From the NCBI GenBank assembly GCA_026394815.1, contig JAPLZX010000011.1, forward strand, positions 20,177 through 59,102: DNA of 38,926 nucleotides, read 5' to 3'. Shown here piece after piece: positions 8,119 through 15,568 of the stretch. Made by a program: the position numbers and the translations under genes. The notes under the pieces were generated by a model. It was given only the letters and a program-made list of their open reading frames with translations. It made no database searches and was not told where the DNA came from. This DNA is from Candidatus Zambryskiibacteriota bacterium (lineage in GTDB: Bacteria; Patescibacteriota; Minisyncoccia; Phycocordibacterales; DATDWN01). Positions within the stretch are counted from its first letter, which is position 1; every line of letters begins with the position of its first letter.

Positions 8119-8814
8119 ATGACTACAGATTTCACGGAATTTAAAAAGAATGCAAAACTTACATTTAAAGATGCTGGTCTTTTGACCCAGGCTTTTGTTC
8201 ATCGCTCATATATAAATGAAAACAAACAATCTGGGTTAGCGCACAATGAAAGATTAGAATTTTTGGGAGACGCGGTTTTAGAACTTGTCATTACAGATTA
8301 TTTATATAAAAAATACACAGATAAAGCAGAAGGAGAACTGACTGCCTATAGATCTGCTTTGGTAAATGCTGACACTTGTGCTGGAATTGCTACTGACCTG
8401 GGAATGGATGAGTATCTTTTATTATCAAAAGGTGAAAGCAAAGATGTTGGTCGCGCAAGACAATATATATTGGCAAATGCTCTGGAAGCCCTCATAGGCG
8501 CTGTTTATATTGATCAAGGATATGATTCTGCAAAAGATTTTATTGAAAGAAATTTTGCTCCGAAAATAGAAGATATAATTTCTACAGGAAGTCATGTTGA
8601 CGCAAAGAGTTTGTTTCAAGAAAAAGCCCAAGAGTTTGATGGTGTTACTCCATTTTATAAAACTATTAAAGAAGCTGGTCCCGACCACGAAAAAAAATTT
8701 ACAGTTGGTGTTTATGTTGGGAAAGATTTGGTGGCCACAGGCGAAGGGGAATCAAAACAGGATGCAGAACAGGAGGCTGCCCGTGAGGCTTTGAAAATCA
8801 GAGGGTGGAATTAA
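8119..8814 (+). CDS. rnc: Ribonuclease III
   Basis: RNase III cuts double-stranded RNA, including rRNA precursors. The 231 residues carry the signature NERLEFLGD at 43-51 in the nuclease domain, a second acidic cluster around ALEALIGAVYIDQGY (near 117-131), and a C-terminal double-stranded RNA-binding domain (about 160-229) ending KQDAEQEAAREAL. The length is normal. The ATG comes 2 bases after the nusB-Nudix stop with no Shine-Dalgarno, so translation is probably coupled. Confidence 0.96.
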   Translation: MTTDFTEFKKNAKLTFKDAGLLTQAFVHRSYINENKQSGLAHNERLEFLGDAVLELVITDYLYKKYTDKAEGELTAYRSALVNADTCAGIATDLGMDEYLLLSKGESKDVGRARQYILANALEALIGAVYIDQGYDSAKDFIERNFAPKIEDIISTGSHVDAKSLFQEKAQEFDGVTPFYKTIKEAGPDHEKKFTVGVYVGKDLVATGEGESKQDAEQEAAREALKIRGWN

Positions 8815-8847
8815 TTAAAAATTTTTCTTTTATTCAAATATTTTTGA

Positions 8848-8853
8848 TATACT
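8848..8853 (+). promoter_or_regulatory. -10 element of smc
   Basis: TATACT ends 9 bases before ATG 8863, so the leader would be at most about 3 bases. The -35 region is T-rich and not clear. Confidence 0.45.
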
Positions 8854-8862
8854 AATATCGAT

Positions 8863-11124
8863 ATGTATTTGAAATCTATAGAGCTTGCGGGTTTTAAAAG
8901 TTTCGCTAAAAAAAGCGAGCTTAATTTTACGTCAAAGATTTCGGCTATTGTTGGGCCAAACGGTTCAGGGAAGTCAAATGTGGCCGAAGCTTTCAGTTTT
9001 GTTTTAGGTGAACAATCAATCAAATCACTTCGCGGGAAAAAAGGTGAGGATTTGATATGGAATGGTTCAAATGACACACCTCGGGCAAATAGGGCCAGCG
9101 TTAAAATAGTTTTTGATAATAGTAGCAAATTTCTACCAATAGATTATGAAACAGTTACCATCGAGAGAGTGGTGCATCGCGATTCTGTAAATGAATATAT
9201 TATAAATGGTTCGCAAGTGCGTCTGCGAGATGTGGTGGAGCTTTTGGCTTCTGCTCACATTGGTTCATCCGGACATCATATTATTTCTCAAGGCGAGGCG
9301 GATAGAATTCTCAATGCGAATATAAAAGAGAGAAAATCTATGATAGAAGATGCTCTGGGTCTTAAGATGTATCAATATAAAAAACAGGAAAGTGAAAGAA
9401 AATTAATCAAAACTCGAGAAAATATAGCTCAAACACAATCTTTGCGTCGTGAAATAATGCCTCATATTCGTTTTTTAAAAAAACAAGTTGAAAAAGTTCA
9501 AAAGACTATTGAATTGAGAGATGACTTACAGAATCAAGCCTTGGAATATTGTAGACGAGAAGATGAATATATAAAACAAACTACAAAAAGAATAGACGAA
9601 GAAAAATCACCTTTACTTACCAAAGAAAAAGAACTAATTAAAGAACTTAATGAAGCAAAAGCAGTACTTGAGGGAGCAAAACATAGAGACGCTACCTCCG
9701 AAGAACTTATAACACTTGAGCAAGATTTACATAAAACCAGAGACGAGAAAGATAATCTATTTCGCGAGGTTGGGAAACTTGACGGTGAGATTTCTTCACT
9801 TGTCAGAATGGTTAAAAAACAAGAAGAGTTAGCTTTTTCATTGGAACACAAAACAATCACCCTGGTCTCTGTGGAAACACTATCAACGCAAATAGAAACA
9901 AAAATCAAAGAGGCCAAAAAGATTGGAGACATAGAAACTCTTTTAAAAACATTGGATGAAGTGGGGGAATTACTTTCCAGATTTATAGACAAAAACAAAA
10001 GTAAAGTAGACATGTCACTTCTAACAGAAGCCCAAAAAGACATAGAAAATTTAAAAGAATCAAAAAAACAAATAGAAGAATCTCTCGGTAAAATAAAAAA
10101 CAAAGAAAGCGAACTATCATTTCAATATACGGCATTACAAAATAAAATAGAAAAAGAAAAAGATTCAAATCGTGATGCAGAAAAAGCCGTTTTTCGTGTC
10201 ATGGCGGAATCGCAAGAAGTTCGTTCCAAATTACACACTCTGGCAGTAGAGGAGGAAACATTACGTCTAATTCGTGAAGATTTTAAAAGAGAACTTACAG
10301 AATTAGGTATGTTACTTGGCACCCATATTTTACAATTCCAATCTCTCTCTTTTGATTTTAATGAGCCAAGAAATGTGCAGGAAGAACGTCGTCGCAAAAT
10401 AGAAAAAATAAAAATCCGTTTGGAGGATGCTGGTGGCGCAGGGGAGACTGATGTTCTAAAGGAATATACAGAAGTAAGCGAGAGAGATGCTTTTTTAGAA
10501 AAAGAGCTGGCCGATTTAGAAAAATCAGCAGAATCTCTAACAGAACTTATTACGGATTTAGATTTACGTCTTTCTACAGAATTTAAAAATGGAGTTGATA
10601 AAATAAATATACAATTTAAAGAATATTTTGCTGTTATGTTTGGTGGTGGTGAGGCAAAACTTAATGTTGTAAAACCAGAGAAGAAAAACAATATTGATGA
10701 ATCAGTGTTATTTAATGACGAAAGCGAATTGGATTTTGCCGGAGGTACTGACGGTAAGGCCGAAGGCTACGACGGTATAGACATAGAAGTGAATCTTCCA
10801 AAGAAAAAAATAAAAGGCTTAATGATGCTCTCGGGAGGAGAAAGAGCTTTGACTTCTATCGCCCTGCTTTTTGCAATCTCCCAAGTTAACCCTCCGCCAT
10901 TTATCGTTTTGGACGAAACGGATGCAGCATTGGATGAGGCAAATTCAAAAAAATATAGCGATATGATAGAAAATCTTTCGAAATATTCTCAACTTATTTT
11001 AATTACTCATAACAGAGAGACAATGTCTCGTGCCGGGATTCTTTACGGTGTCACTATGGGAATGGGAGGCAGTTCAAAACTTTTGTCGGTGGCATTTGAG
11101 GAAGCAGTCACAATAGCCAAATAA
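8863..11124 (+). CDS. smc: Short SMC-like chromosome segregation ATPase without a visible hinge
   Basis: The head domains are clear. The N-terminal part has GFKSFA, Walker A GPNGSGKS (31-38) and the Q-loop region SQGEADRIL. The C-terminal part has the signature LSGGERAL (near 657) and Walker B FIVLDETDAALDEAN (near 681-695). Long coiled coils lie between. SMC proteins hold and compact chromosomes as dimers. The length is 753 residues against about 1150-1200, and I see no hinge-type globular domain in the centre (about 330-420), only charged helical sequence; no CxxC zinc hook is present either. An acidic, glycine-rich insertion precedes the signature (about 612-640). A -10-like TATACT lies 9 bases before the ATG. 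RecN or a Rad50-like protein are alternatives, but the head sequence fits SMC best. Confidence 0.85.
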   Translation: MYLKSIELAGFKSFAKKSELNFTSKISAIVGPNGSGKSNVAEAFSFVLGEQSIKSLRGKKGEDLIWNGSNDTPRANRASVKIVFDNSSKFLPIDYETVTIERVVHRDSVNEYIINGSQVRLRDVVELLASAHIGSSGHHIISQGEADRILNANIKERKSMIEDALGLKMYQYKKQESERKLIKTRENIAQTQSLRREIMPHIRFLKKQVEKVQKTIELRDDLQNQALEYCRREDEYIKQTTKRIDEEKSPLLTKEKELIKELNEAKAVLEGAKHRDATSEELITLEQDLHKTRDEKDNLFREVGKLDGEISSLVRMVKKQEELAFSLEHKTITLVSVETLSTQIETKIKEAKKIGDIETLLKTLDEVGELLSRFIDKNKSKVDMSLLTEAQKDIENLKESKKQIEESLGKIKNKESELSFQYTALQNKIEKEKDSNRDAEKAVFRVMAESQEVRSKLHTLAVEEETLRLIREDFKRELTELGMLLGTHILQFQSLSFDFNEPRNVQEERRRKIEKIKIRLEDAGGAGETDVLKEYTEVSERDAFLEKELADLEKSAESLTELITDLDLRLSTEFKNGVDKINIQFKEYFAVMFGGGEAKLNVVKPEKKNNIDESVLFNDESELDFAGGTDGKAEGYDGIDIEVNLPKKKIKGLMMLSGGERALTSIALLFAISQVNPPPFIVLDETDAALDEANSKKYSDMIENLSKYSQLILITHNRETMSRAGILYGVTMGMGGSSKLLSVAFEEAVTIAK

Positions 11125-11131
11125 ACAGAAT

Positions 11132-11163
11132 CCCCATCGCGCGCTCAAATGCTCGCGATGGGG
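11132..11163. terminator. Strong hairpin between smc and the 11168 mini-gene
   Basis: CCCCATCGCG (11132-11141) pairs perfectly with CGCGATGGGG (11154-11163). The T-tract is poor on both sides, slightly better on the minus strand. It lies between the convergent smc and 11168-11575 genes and can serve both. Confidence 0.65.
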
Positions 11164-11167
11164 CTGG

Positions 11168-11575
11168 TCATCTCACGTCTTCGATTGTGAGGTAAGAACC
11201 GAGTTCCGTCAGTTTTCCCCCGGGGTGTGGGGTTGTCAGTGCCTTGAACCTGATGCGTTTAGCATATTCCAGGTTAGGGACTGATTCCCACCTTCCGGTG
11301 AAGTGGACGCCGTGCCAAATGTCCACACACCAACTTCGTTTCTGTGAGTACCCGGTCTTGGATACCCACAGGCGAAAGAACCCAATGTGTTGTTCACCCC
11401 GGTCAATAGACAAATCACCACACTCAGAGATTTCCATGGCGGTTTCTCTGATTCTGGCGACTGCTGTCGACCGTGAGATGAGGGGCAGAACGACCTGCCA
11501 CTTTTCTTGCAGAATCTCGGTTGAGAGCAATGGCATCACACGAAACGGCCATTGCAATATCCTAGCAACAGGCAT
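11168..11575 (-). CDS. GC-rich gene of unknown function (135 residues)
   Basis: I do not recognise this protein. It has several tryptophans and basic residues, with segments such as RIRETAMEISECGDLSIDRG and KRSWCVDIWHGVHFTGRWE. No signal peptide or membrane helix is visible. The start is set by AAGGAGGTGTCAC directly before ATG 11575. A TATAGT sits just upstream on the minus strand. The 60-base line 11281-11340 counts 55% G+C. The gene lies between smc (convergent) and rnr (same strand, upstream). An opposite-strand frame (11244-11579) overlaps it but lacks a ribosome binding site. It belongs with the other GC-rich mini-genes by composition and signals. Confidence 0.6.
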   Translation of the reverse strand: MPVARILQWPFRVMPLLSTEILQEKWQVVLPLISRSTAVARIRETAMEISECGDLSIDRGEQHIGFFRLWVSKTGYSQKRSWCVDIWHGVHFTGRWESVPNLEYAKRIRFKALTTPHPGGKLTELGSYLTIEDVR

Positions 11576-11613
11576 GTGACACCTCCTTATATACTATACA
11601 ACATTATTTAGAC

Positions 11614-13563
11614 TTAATCCAGTAGTTTGTAATCTAGGACTCTTTTTTCCATATCTGCGGAAATTACTTTAAATCGGACAGAGTTACCTAAAGTAAATTT
11701 GCGTCCAGTTTTTTCTCCTTTCAGGGTGTAGTTTTTTTCATCCAAAACATAATAATCATCATCAATATCACGAATTTTTACCATTCCCTCACACTTTGTT
11801 TCTTTCTCTTCTATGTATATGCCCCATTCTGTTACACCGGTTATTATGCCGTCAAATTCTTCGCCGATATGTCCCGTCATATATTCAACCTGTTTATATT
11901 TTATACTTGCTCTTTCTGCATCGGATGCTTTTTTCTCCAGTTCAGACGAAGCCAGACAAATACTTTCAAATTTTTGATACTCGTTTTGTTCTATTTTTCC
12001 ACCTTTTAATTCTCGCTCAAGAAAACGGTGTACTAACAAATCAGGATATCTACGAATTGGGGAAGTAAAATGGGTGTAATAGGTAAAAGCCAAACCAAAA
12101 TGTCCAATATTTTTTGTGGAGTAAACTGCTTTTGCCATACTGCGGATTGTAGCTGTTTTTATGAGTTCTTCATTTGGTGTGCCCTCCACTTCCTTAAGAA
12201 GAGCATTTATATCTTTTGATGTGACAACTCCATTTTTGTTTTTTAATTCAAAACCCAGGGCTTTTAAAAATATAGCCAAATTTTCTATTCTTTCTGGGTC
12301 TGGGTTTGCGTGGATTCTGTACACAGACTGAGAACCTTTTTTGCGTATATCTTTGTTTTGTGAAAGAAAAACAAATTTTGCCACAGCTCGGTTTGCCAGT
12401 AACATAAATTCCTCCACTAACTTATGTGTAGCCAAACGACTTTTTTTATATACTCGGATTGGCTTTCCGTTTTTATCCAACTCAAATTTTACTTCTTCGG
12501 TTTCAAAATCAATTGCACCTCCGTAAAATTTTTTCTTTTCTAATTTTTGAGCAATTTCTTTTAATTTACGAAGTTCTGTCTGATGCGGGCCATTTTTTTT
12601 GCCATCTATTATTTCTTGTGCTTCTTCATAGGAAAATCGTTTATCACTTTGTATTACTGTACGACCAAACCATTCCTTCAAAACATTTCCTTCTGCTGTT
12701 ATTGTAAATACAGCAGAAAATGTAAATTTATCTTCATTTGGATTTAAAGAACAAAGGTCATTGGACAAAATCTCCGGAAGCATTGGTATTGTGCGGTCTA
12801 CAAGATAAACAGACAGTCCGCGCTTTTCAGATTCATGGTCAAGTTTTGTGTTTGGTGTGACAAAATAAGAAACATCGGCAATATGTATTCCAACTTCGTA
12901 TTTATTATTTCCTAAATCGACAAATGAAATTGCATCATCAAAATCTTTTGCATCACTCGGATCAATAGTCATAGTTGTAACATTTCTCATGTCACGACGA
13001 TTTTTTATTTCGGCTTCAAAATTATTTTTATATTCATTTTTTATTTTCTCTGCTTCATTTTGTACTTCAATAGGGAATTCGATACGAAAGCCTTTTTCCA
13101 AAACAATTGATTCCATTTCTGTATTATTTTCACCTTTTTTACCTATGACTTTAATAAGCTTGCCTTGGAGACTTTTTGATTCCCAATCAACAATTTTTAC
13201 TAAAACTTTATTTCCTTCAGTTACCTTTGTTTCTTTTGGTAGGAAAATATCAACATATAATCTTTTATCATCTGGAATTATAAATGTGCTGCCTTTATGT
13301 TTTTCTACAACACCAACAAACTCTGTTTTCGCTCTTTTTATTATTTTATTAACTTTGCCCTGTTCTCTGTTTCTGATTTTTTTTCCAGTTTTTGAGATTT
13401 CTACGATATCACCATTAAAAGCTCGATTAATATATTGTGGTTGTATTTCTATACTATCTTTATTGGGAGTACCTGCCTGCACGGGTAGGTCAAAAAAACC
13501 AACACCTTTTGTGTTGATACTAATGGGTCCAATCAAGGCCTTTCTCTTCTCAACGTCTTTCAT
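11614..13563 (-). CDS. rnr: Ribonuclease R (RNB family exoribonuclease)
   Basis: RNase R degrades structured RNA from the 3' end. The 649 residues contain cold-shock/OB segments in the N-terminal part, then the RNB catalytic domain with TIDPSDAKDFDDAISF (the clustered catalytic aspartates), HIADVSYFV, and FTSPIRRYPDLLVHR. A C-terminal S1 domain starts near GEEFDGIITGVTEWGIYIE. The protein is shorter than typical RNase R (about 700-800) and lacks the N-terminal helix-turn-helix. An extended -10 (TGC-TACAAT, minus strand, 13570-13578) ends 6 bases before the ATG, predicting a leaderless mRNA. A GC-rich imperfect palindrome (13471-13490) encodes DLPVQAG near the N-terminus. Confidence 0.94.
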   Translation of the reverse strand: MKDVEKRKALIGPISINTKGVGFFDLPVQAGTPNKDSIEIQPQYINRAFNGDIVEISKTGKKIRNREQGKVNKIIKRAKTEFVGVVEKHKGSTFIIPDDKRLYVDIFLPKETKVTEGNKVLVKIVDWESKSLQGKLIKVIGKKGENNTEMESIVLEKGFRIEFPIEVQNEAEKIKNEYKNNFEAEIKNRRDMRNVTTMTIDPSDAKDFDDAISFVDLGNNKYEVGIHIADVSYFVTPNTKLDHESEKRGLSVYLVDRTIPMLPEILSNDLCSLNPNEDKFTFSAVFTITAEGNVLKEWFGRTVIQSDKRFSYEEAQEIIDGKKNGPHQTELRKLKEIAQKLEKKKFYGGAIDFETEEVKFELDKNGKPIRVYKKSRLATHKLVEEFMLLANRAVAKFVFLSQNKDIRKKGSQSVYRIHANPDPERIENLAIFLKALGFELKNKNGVVTSKDINALLKEVEGTPNEELIKTATIRSMAKAVYSTKNIGHFGLAFTYYTHFTSPIRRYPDLLVHRFLERELKGGKIEQNEYQKFESICLASSELEKKASDAERASIKYKQVEYMTGHIGEEFDGIITGVTEWGIYIEEKETKCEGMVKIRDIDDDYYVLDEKNYTLKGEKTGRKFTLGNSVRFKVISADMEKRVLDYKLLD

Positions 13564-13569
13564 GGTGGT

Positions 13570-13578
13570 ATTGTAGCA
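13570..13578 (-). promoter_or_regulatory. Extended -10 of rnr (leaderless start)
   Basis: On the minus strand TGC-TACAAT ends 6 bases before the rnr ATG (13563). It overlaps the divergent promoter region of the 13651 mini-gene. Confidence 0.6.
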
Positions 13579-13581
13579 TAT

Positions 13582-13609
13582 TTGTCTTGATGGTAGAAAG
13601 TGTTATAAT
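13582..13609 (+). promoter_or_regulatory. Promoter of the 13651 mini-gene
   Basis: TTGTCT (13582-13587), 16 bases, then an extended consensus -10, TGT-TATAAT (13601-13609). Predicted start near 13616 gives a leader of about 35 bases containing GAGGAGGTGAG. Confidence 0.7.
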
Positions 13610-13650
13610 TGCGCCAGATTAGTAATCCCGATGAGAGGAGGTGAGAAAAA

Positions 13651-13878
13651 ATGAAGAAACACAGGATGGAACTGCTCGAAGTGGCGCAGGCTCTTCTAAA
13701 ACTGGATATCAACAGTCCCCCTGAAGAAATCCAGAACCTAATCGAAGATGGTCATTTCCATCTAAAGTGGTTAAGGAGCGATCCCTGCAATGTAATCCAG
13801 ACACACGCCCTTGACCAAAGGATAAGAAGAGCCGAGTTTCTACTTGAGCAGAAAGAAGCAGTGAGTCAGAGGAGATAA
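13651..13878 (+). CDS. Small GC-rich gene, unknown helical protein
   Basis: It encodes 75 residues, not recognised. The protein looks all-helical: ELLEVAQALLKLDI, PPEEIQNLIEDGHFHLKWL and ALDQRIRRAEFLLEQKEA. It has one cysteine and no membrane segment. The Shine-Dalgarno GAGGAGGTGAG lies about 7 bases before ATG 13651 and an extended -10 promoter precedes it. A long-stem terminator follows (13910-13954). The line 13681-13740 counts 48% G+C against about 30% nearby. It is divergent from rnr, mirroring the dnaE and thrS neighbours of the other mini-genes. Confidence 0.68.
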   Translation: MKKHRMELLEVAQALLKLDINSPPEEIQNLIEDGHFHLKWLRSDPCNVIQTHALDQRIRRAEFLLEQKEAVSQRR

Positions 13879-13909
13879 GGGGGGACACATGTCACTCCGT
13901 CGTCGGGAA

Positions 13910-13954
13910 AAGTGTTCGTGCAGTCCTGTGGGACATAAGTCGCGAACACTTTTT
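13910..13954 (+). terminator. Intrinsic terminator of the 13651 mini-gene
   Basis: AAGTGTTCG (13910-13918) pairs with CGAACACTT (13943-13951), continuing into a T-run. An inner GTCC/GGAC hairpin caps the loop. Confidence 0.85.
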
Positions 13955-13970
13955 GTTGTTAAAAAATGTG

Positions 13971-13999
13971 TTGACTCAAGGGTAATGTTTTGTTACTAT
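13971..13999 (+). promoter_or_regulatory. Promoter of rpsP (leaderless start)
   Basis: TTGACT (13971-13976), 17 bases, TACTAT (13994-13999). Transcription should start at about 14006-14007, the ATG of rpsP. Confidence 0.75.
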
Positions 14000-14006
14000 G
14001 TGGAAC

Positions 14007-14420
14007 ATGTTAAAAATAAGATTACAAAGAGTAGGAAGAAAACACGAGCCAACATTTCGGTTGGTTTTAACTGATTCAAAAAATTCTACTAAAAGCGGTA
14101 GATATCTAGAGAATCTTGGTAATTATGATTCTAGACATGGAGAGACCTCTAATTTTAAAACAGACAGAATTACACATTGGATGTCAAAAGGGGCTCAAGT
14201 TTCCGCTACAGTTCACAATATGCTTGTAAGTAAAAAAATAATTGAGGGTAAAAAAATTAATGTTCTACCACTCAAAAAACCTGTTATTAAAGAAGCAAAA
14301 AAAGAAACACCTGTTAAAACAGAAATTCCAGAAGATATTAAAGAAGAAATAGTAGAAGAAGTCCCTGCAGAAGAATTAACTCCTACCACAGAAAAATCAG
14401 TGGAGGAAATTGCCCAATAG
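14007..14420 (+). CDS. rpsP: 30S ribosomal protein S16
   Basis: The 137 residues begin MLKIRLQRVGRKHEPTFRLV, the classic S16 start, followed by GRYLENLGNYD and RITHWMSKGAQVSATVHNML. The conserved part ends near residue 80; an acidic, Lys/Glu/Pro-rich tail of about 55 residues is added. I chose ATG 14007, not the in-frame ATG 13998, because family members start with MLKIRL and because 13998 overlaps the -10 hexamer. The mRNA should be leaderless. It starts the rpsP-khpA-trmD cluster found in many bacteria. Confidence 0.95.
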   Translation: MLKIRLQRVGRKHEPTFRLVLTDSKNSTKSGRYLENLGNYDSRHGETSNFKTDRITHWMSKGAQVSATVHNMLVSKKIIEGKKINVLPLKKPVIKEAKKETPVKTEIPEDIKEEIVEEVPAEELTPTTEKSVEEIAQ

Positions 14421-14426
14421 ATTTAT

Positions 14427-14456
14427 TTGACTATATTTGGTTTTGGCTGGTATAAT
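14427..14456 (+). promoter_or_regulatory. Promoter of khpA
   Basis: TTGACT (14427-14432), 18 bases, extended -10 TGG-TATAAT (TATAAT at 14451-14456). The predicted start is near 14463, leaving a leader of about 33 bases without a clear Shine-Dalgarno. Confidence 0.75.
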
Positions 14457-14495
14457 AGTACTGTATTCTTTTACAATTAATCGATAGAATTCATC

Positions 14496-14810
14496 ATGGA
14501 AAACGACGTAAAATTTTTAGATTTTGTGGTTAAATCATTGGTTGAGCATCCTGAGGACGTGAAGATAACAAGAACGGTGGATGAGATGGGAGTGCTTATG
14601 AATTTAGATGTTCATAAAGATGATATGGGTAAAATAATTGGTCGTGAAGGAAACACAGCAAAAGCCATTAGAACATTACTCCGTGTTGTTGGAATGAAAA
14701 ATAACTCTCGAGTAAATTTGAAAATCAATGAGCCTGCTGGAAGTATGCCAGAGGTTAAAGCGGGAGCGACAAAGTCCCTAGACGATGCAATGGCTGATTT
14801 GAAGATATAA
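14496..14810 (+). CDS. khpA: KH-domain RNA-binding protein (KhpA family)
   Basis: The 104 residues contain one KH domain with the GxxG loop in GKIIGREGNTAKAIRTLLRVV (near 47-67). The opening FLDFVVKSLVEHPEDVKI matches KhpA/YlqC. KhpA binds RNA with KhpB and affects cell division and envelope growth in Firmicutes; its role in this lineage is not known. A short extension follows the KH fold. Its place between rpsP and trmD is the conserved one for khpA. It has its own promoter (14427-14456) and a terminator (14832-14865). Confidence 0.88.
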   Translation: MENDVKFLDFVVKSLVEHPEDVKITRTVDEMGVLMNLDVHKDDMGKIIGREGNTAKAIRTLLRVVGMKNNSRVNLKINEPAGSMPEVKAGATKSLDDAMADLKI

Positions 14811-14831
14811 ATTCTAAATCTAGTAAAAAAT

Positions 14832-14865
14832 AAAAAACTGTGGTATAGTATTGCCACAGTTTTTT
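14832..14865 (+). terminator. 12-bp hairpin terminator of khpA, overlapping the trmD upstream region
   Basis: AAAAAACTGTGG (14832-14843) pairs perfectly with CCACAGTTTTTT (14854-14865). The T-run is part of the stem. The loop holds TATAGT (14844-14849), a possible -10 for trmD. Confidence 0.8.
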
Positions 14866-14874
14866 ATTTATAAC

Positions 14875-15528
14875 ATGAATTTTCATATAATAAGTTTATT
14901 TCCAACCGCCTTTGACTCATATTTAAATGAGTCTATTATTGCTCGAGCCATAAAAGATAAAAAAATTAAAGTTAATTTTTATAATCCTCGTGATTTTTCT
15001 GATGATAAATGGAAAAGAGTGGACCAAAAGCCTTACAGTGGCGGTCCTGGAATGGTCATTCAAGCCTTGCCAACCGTCAAAGCAATTGAAAAAGCTCTGA
15101 CAAAAATAAAGAAAAACAAGAAAGCAAAAGCAAAAATCATTTTCTTTTCTCCAGGTGGAAAACAATTTACAACGGATTACGCAAAAAAAACAACAAAAAA
15201 ATACTCCGATATTATTTTTATCTGCGGAAGATATGAAGGTATAGACGCTAGAATAAAAAAGATATTCAAAATGGAAGATATTTCAGTCGGCCCTTTTGTT
15301 TTGACTGGAGGTGAATTGCCGGCAATGATTGTTTTGGATTGTATTTCCAGACAAATAGAAGGAGTGCTTGGTAATTTTGATTCTCTTGAGGAATCTCGTG
15401 TTTCAAGTCATGATGTTTATACTAGACCGGAAGTTTTTAAATATAAAGGCAAAAATTATCGCGTGCCTAAGGTTCTTCTCTCTGGTAATCATAAAAAAAT
15501 AGAAGATTGGAAAACAAAAAAAAGATAA
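14875..15528 (+). CDS. trmD: tRNA (guanine37-N1)-methyltransferase
   Basis: TrmD methylates G37 next to the anticodon and prevents frameshifting. The 217 residues start MNFHIISLFPTAFDSYL and contain KPYSGGPGMVIQALP, CGRYEGIDARI and VLTGGELPAM, which form the SAM-binding trefoil knot. The C-terminal part has YTRPEVF and VPKVLLSGNHKKIEDW. I chose ATG 14875 because the family starts there; a TTG at 14851 lies in the terminator. The block equal to LLDCPHYTRP of E. coli reads VSSHDVYTRP, so the catalytic Asp169 position is Ser and an Asp lies two positions on. A short C-terminal domain is likely. Confidence 0.94.
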   Translation: MNFHIISLFPTAFDSYLNESIIARAIKDKKIKVNFYNPRDFSDDKWKRVDQKPYSGGPGMVIQALPTVKAIEKALTKIKKNKKAKAKIIFFSPGGKQFTTDYAKKTTKKYSDIIFICGRYEGIDARIKKIFKMEDISVGPFVLTGGELPAMIVLDCISRQIEGVLGNFDSLEESRVSSHDVYTRPEVFKYKGKNYRVPKVLLSGNHKKIEDWKTKKR

Positions 15529-15532
15529 AAAT

Positions 15533-15560
15533 TTGCACATTGCGAATTTTTTGTTACACT
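15533..15560 (+). promoter_or_regulatory. Promoter of the ABC exporter operon
   Basis: TTGCAC (15533-15538), 16 bases, TACACT (15555-15560), then 8 bases to ATG 15569. This predicts a leaderless or nearly leaderless mRNA. Confidence 0.6.
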
Positions 15561-15568
15561 ATATCTCT

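Noticed and set aside
11244-11579. 111-residue plus-strand frame opposite the 11168-11575 gene
   Set aside because: The minus-strand frame has AAGGAGGT before its ATG and a longer frame; the plus-strand frame has none.
13889-14074. 61-residue frame starting just after the 13651 gene
   Set aside because: It reads through the terminator hairpin and the rpsP promoter and overlaps rpsP out of frame.
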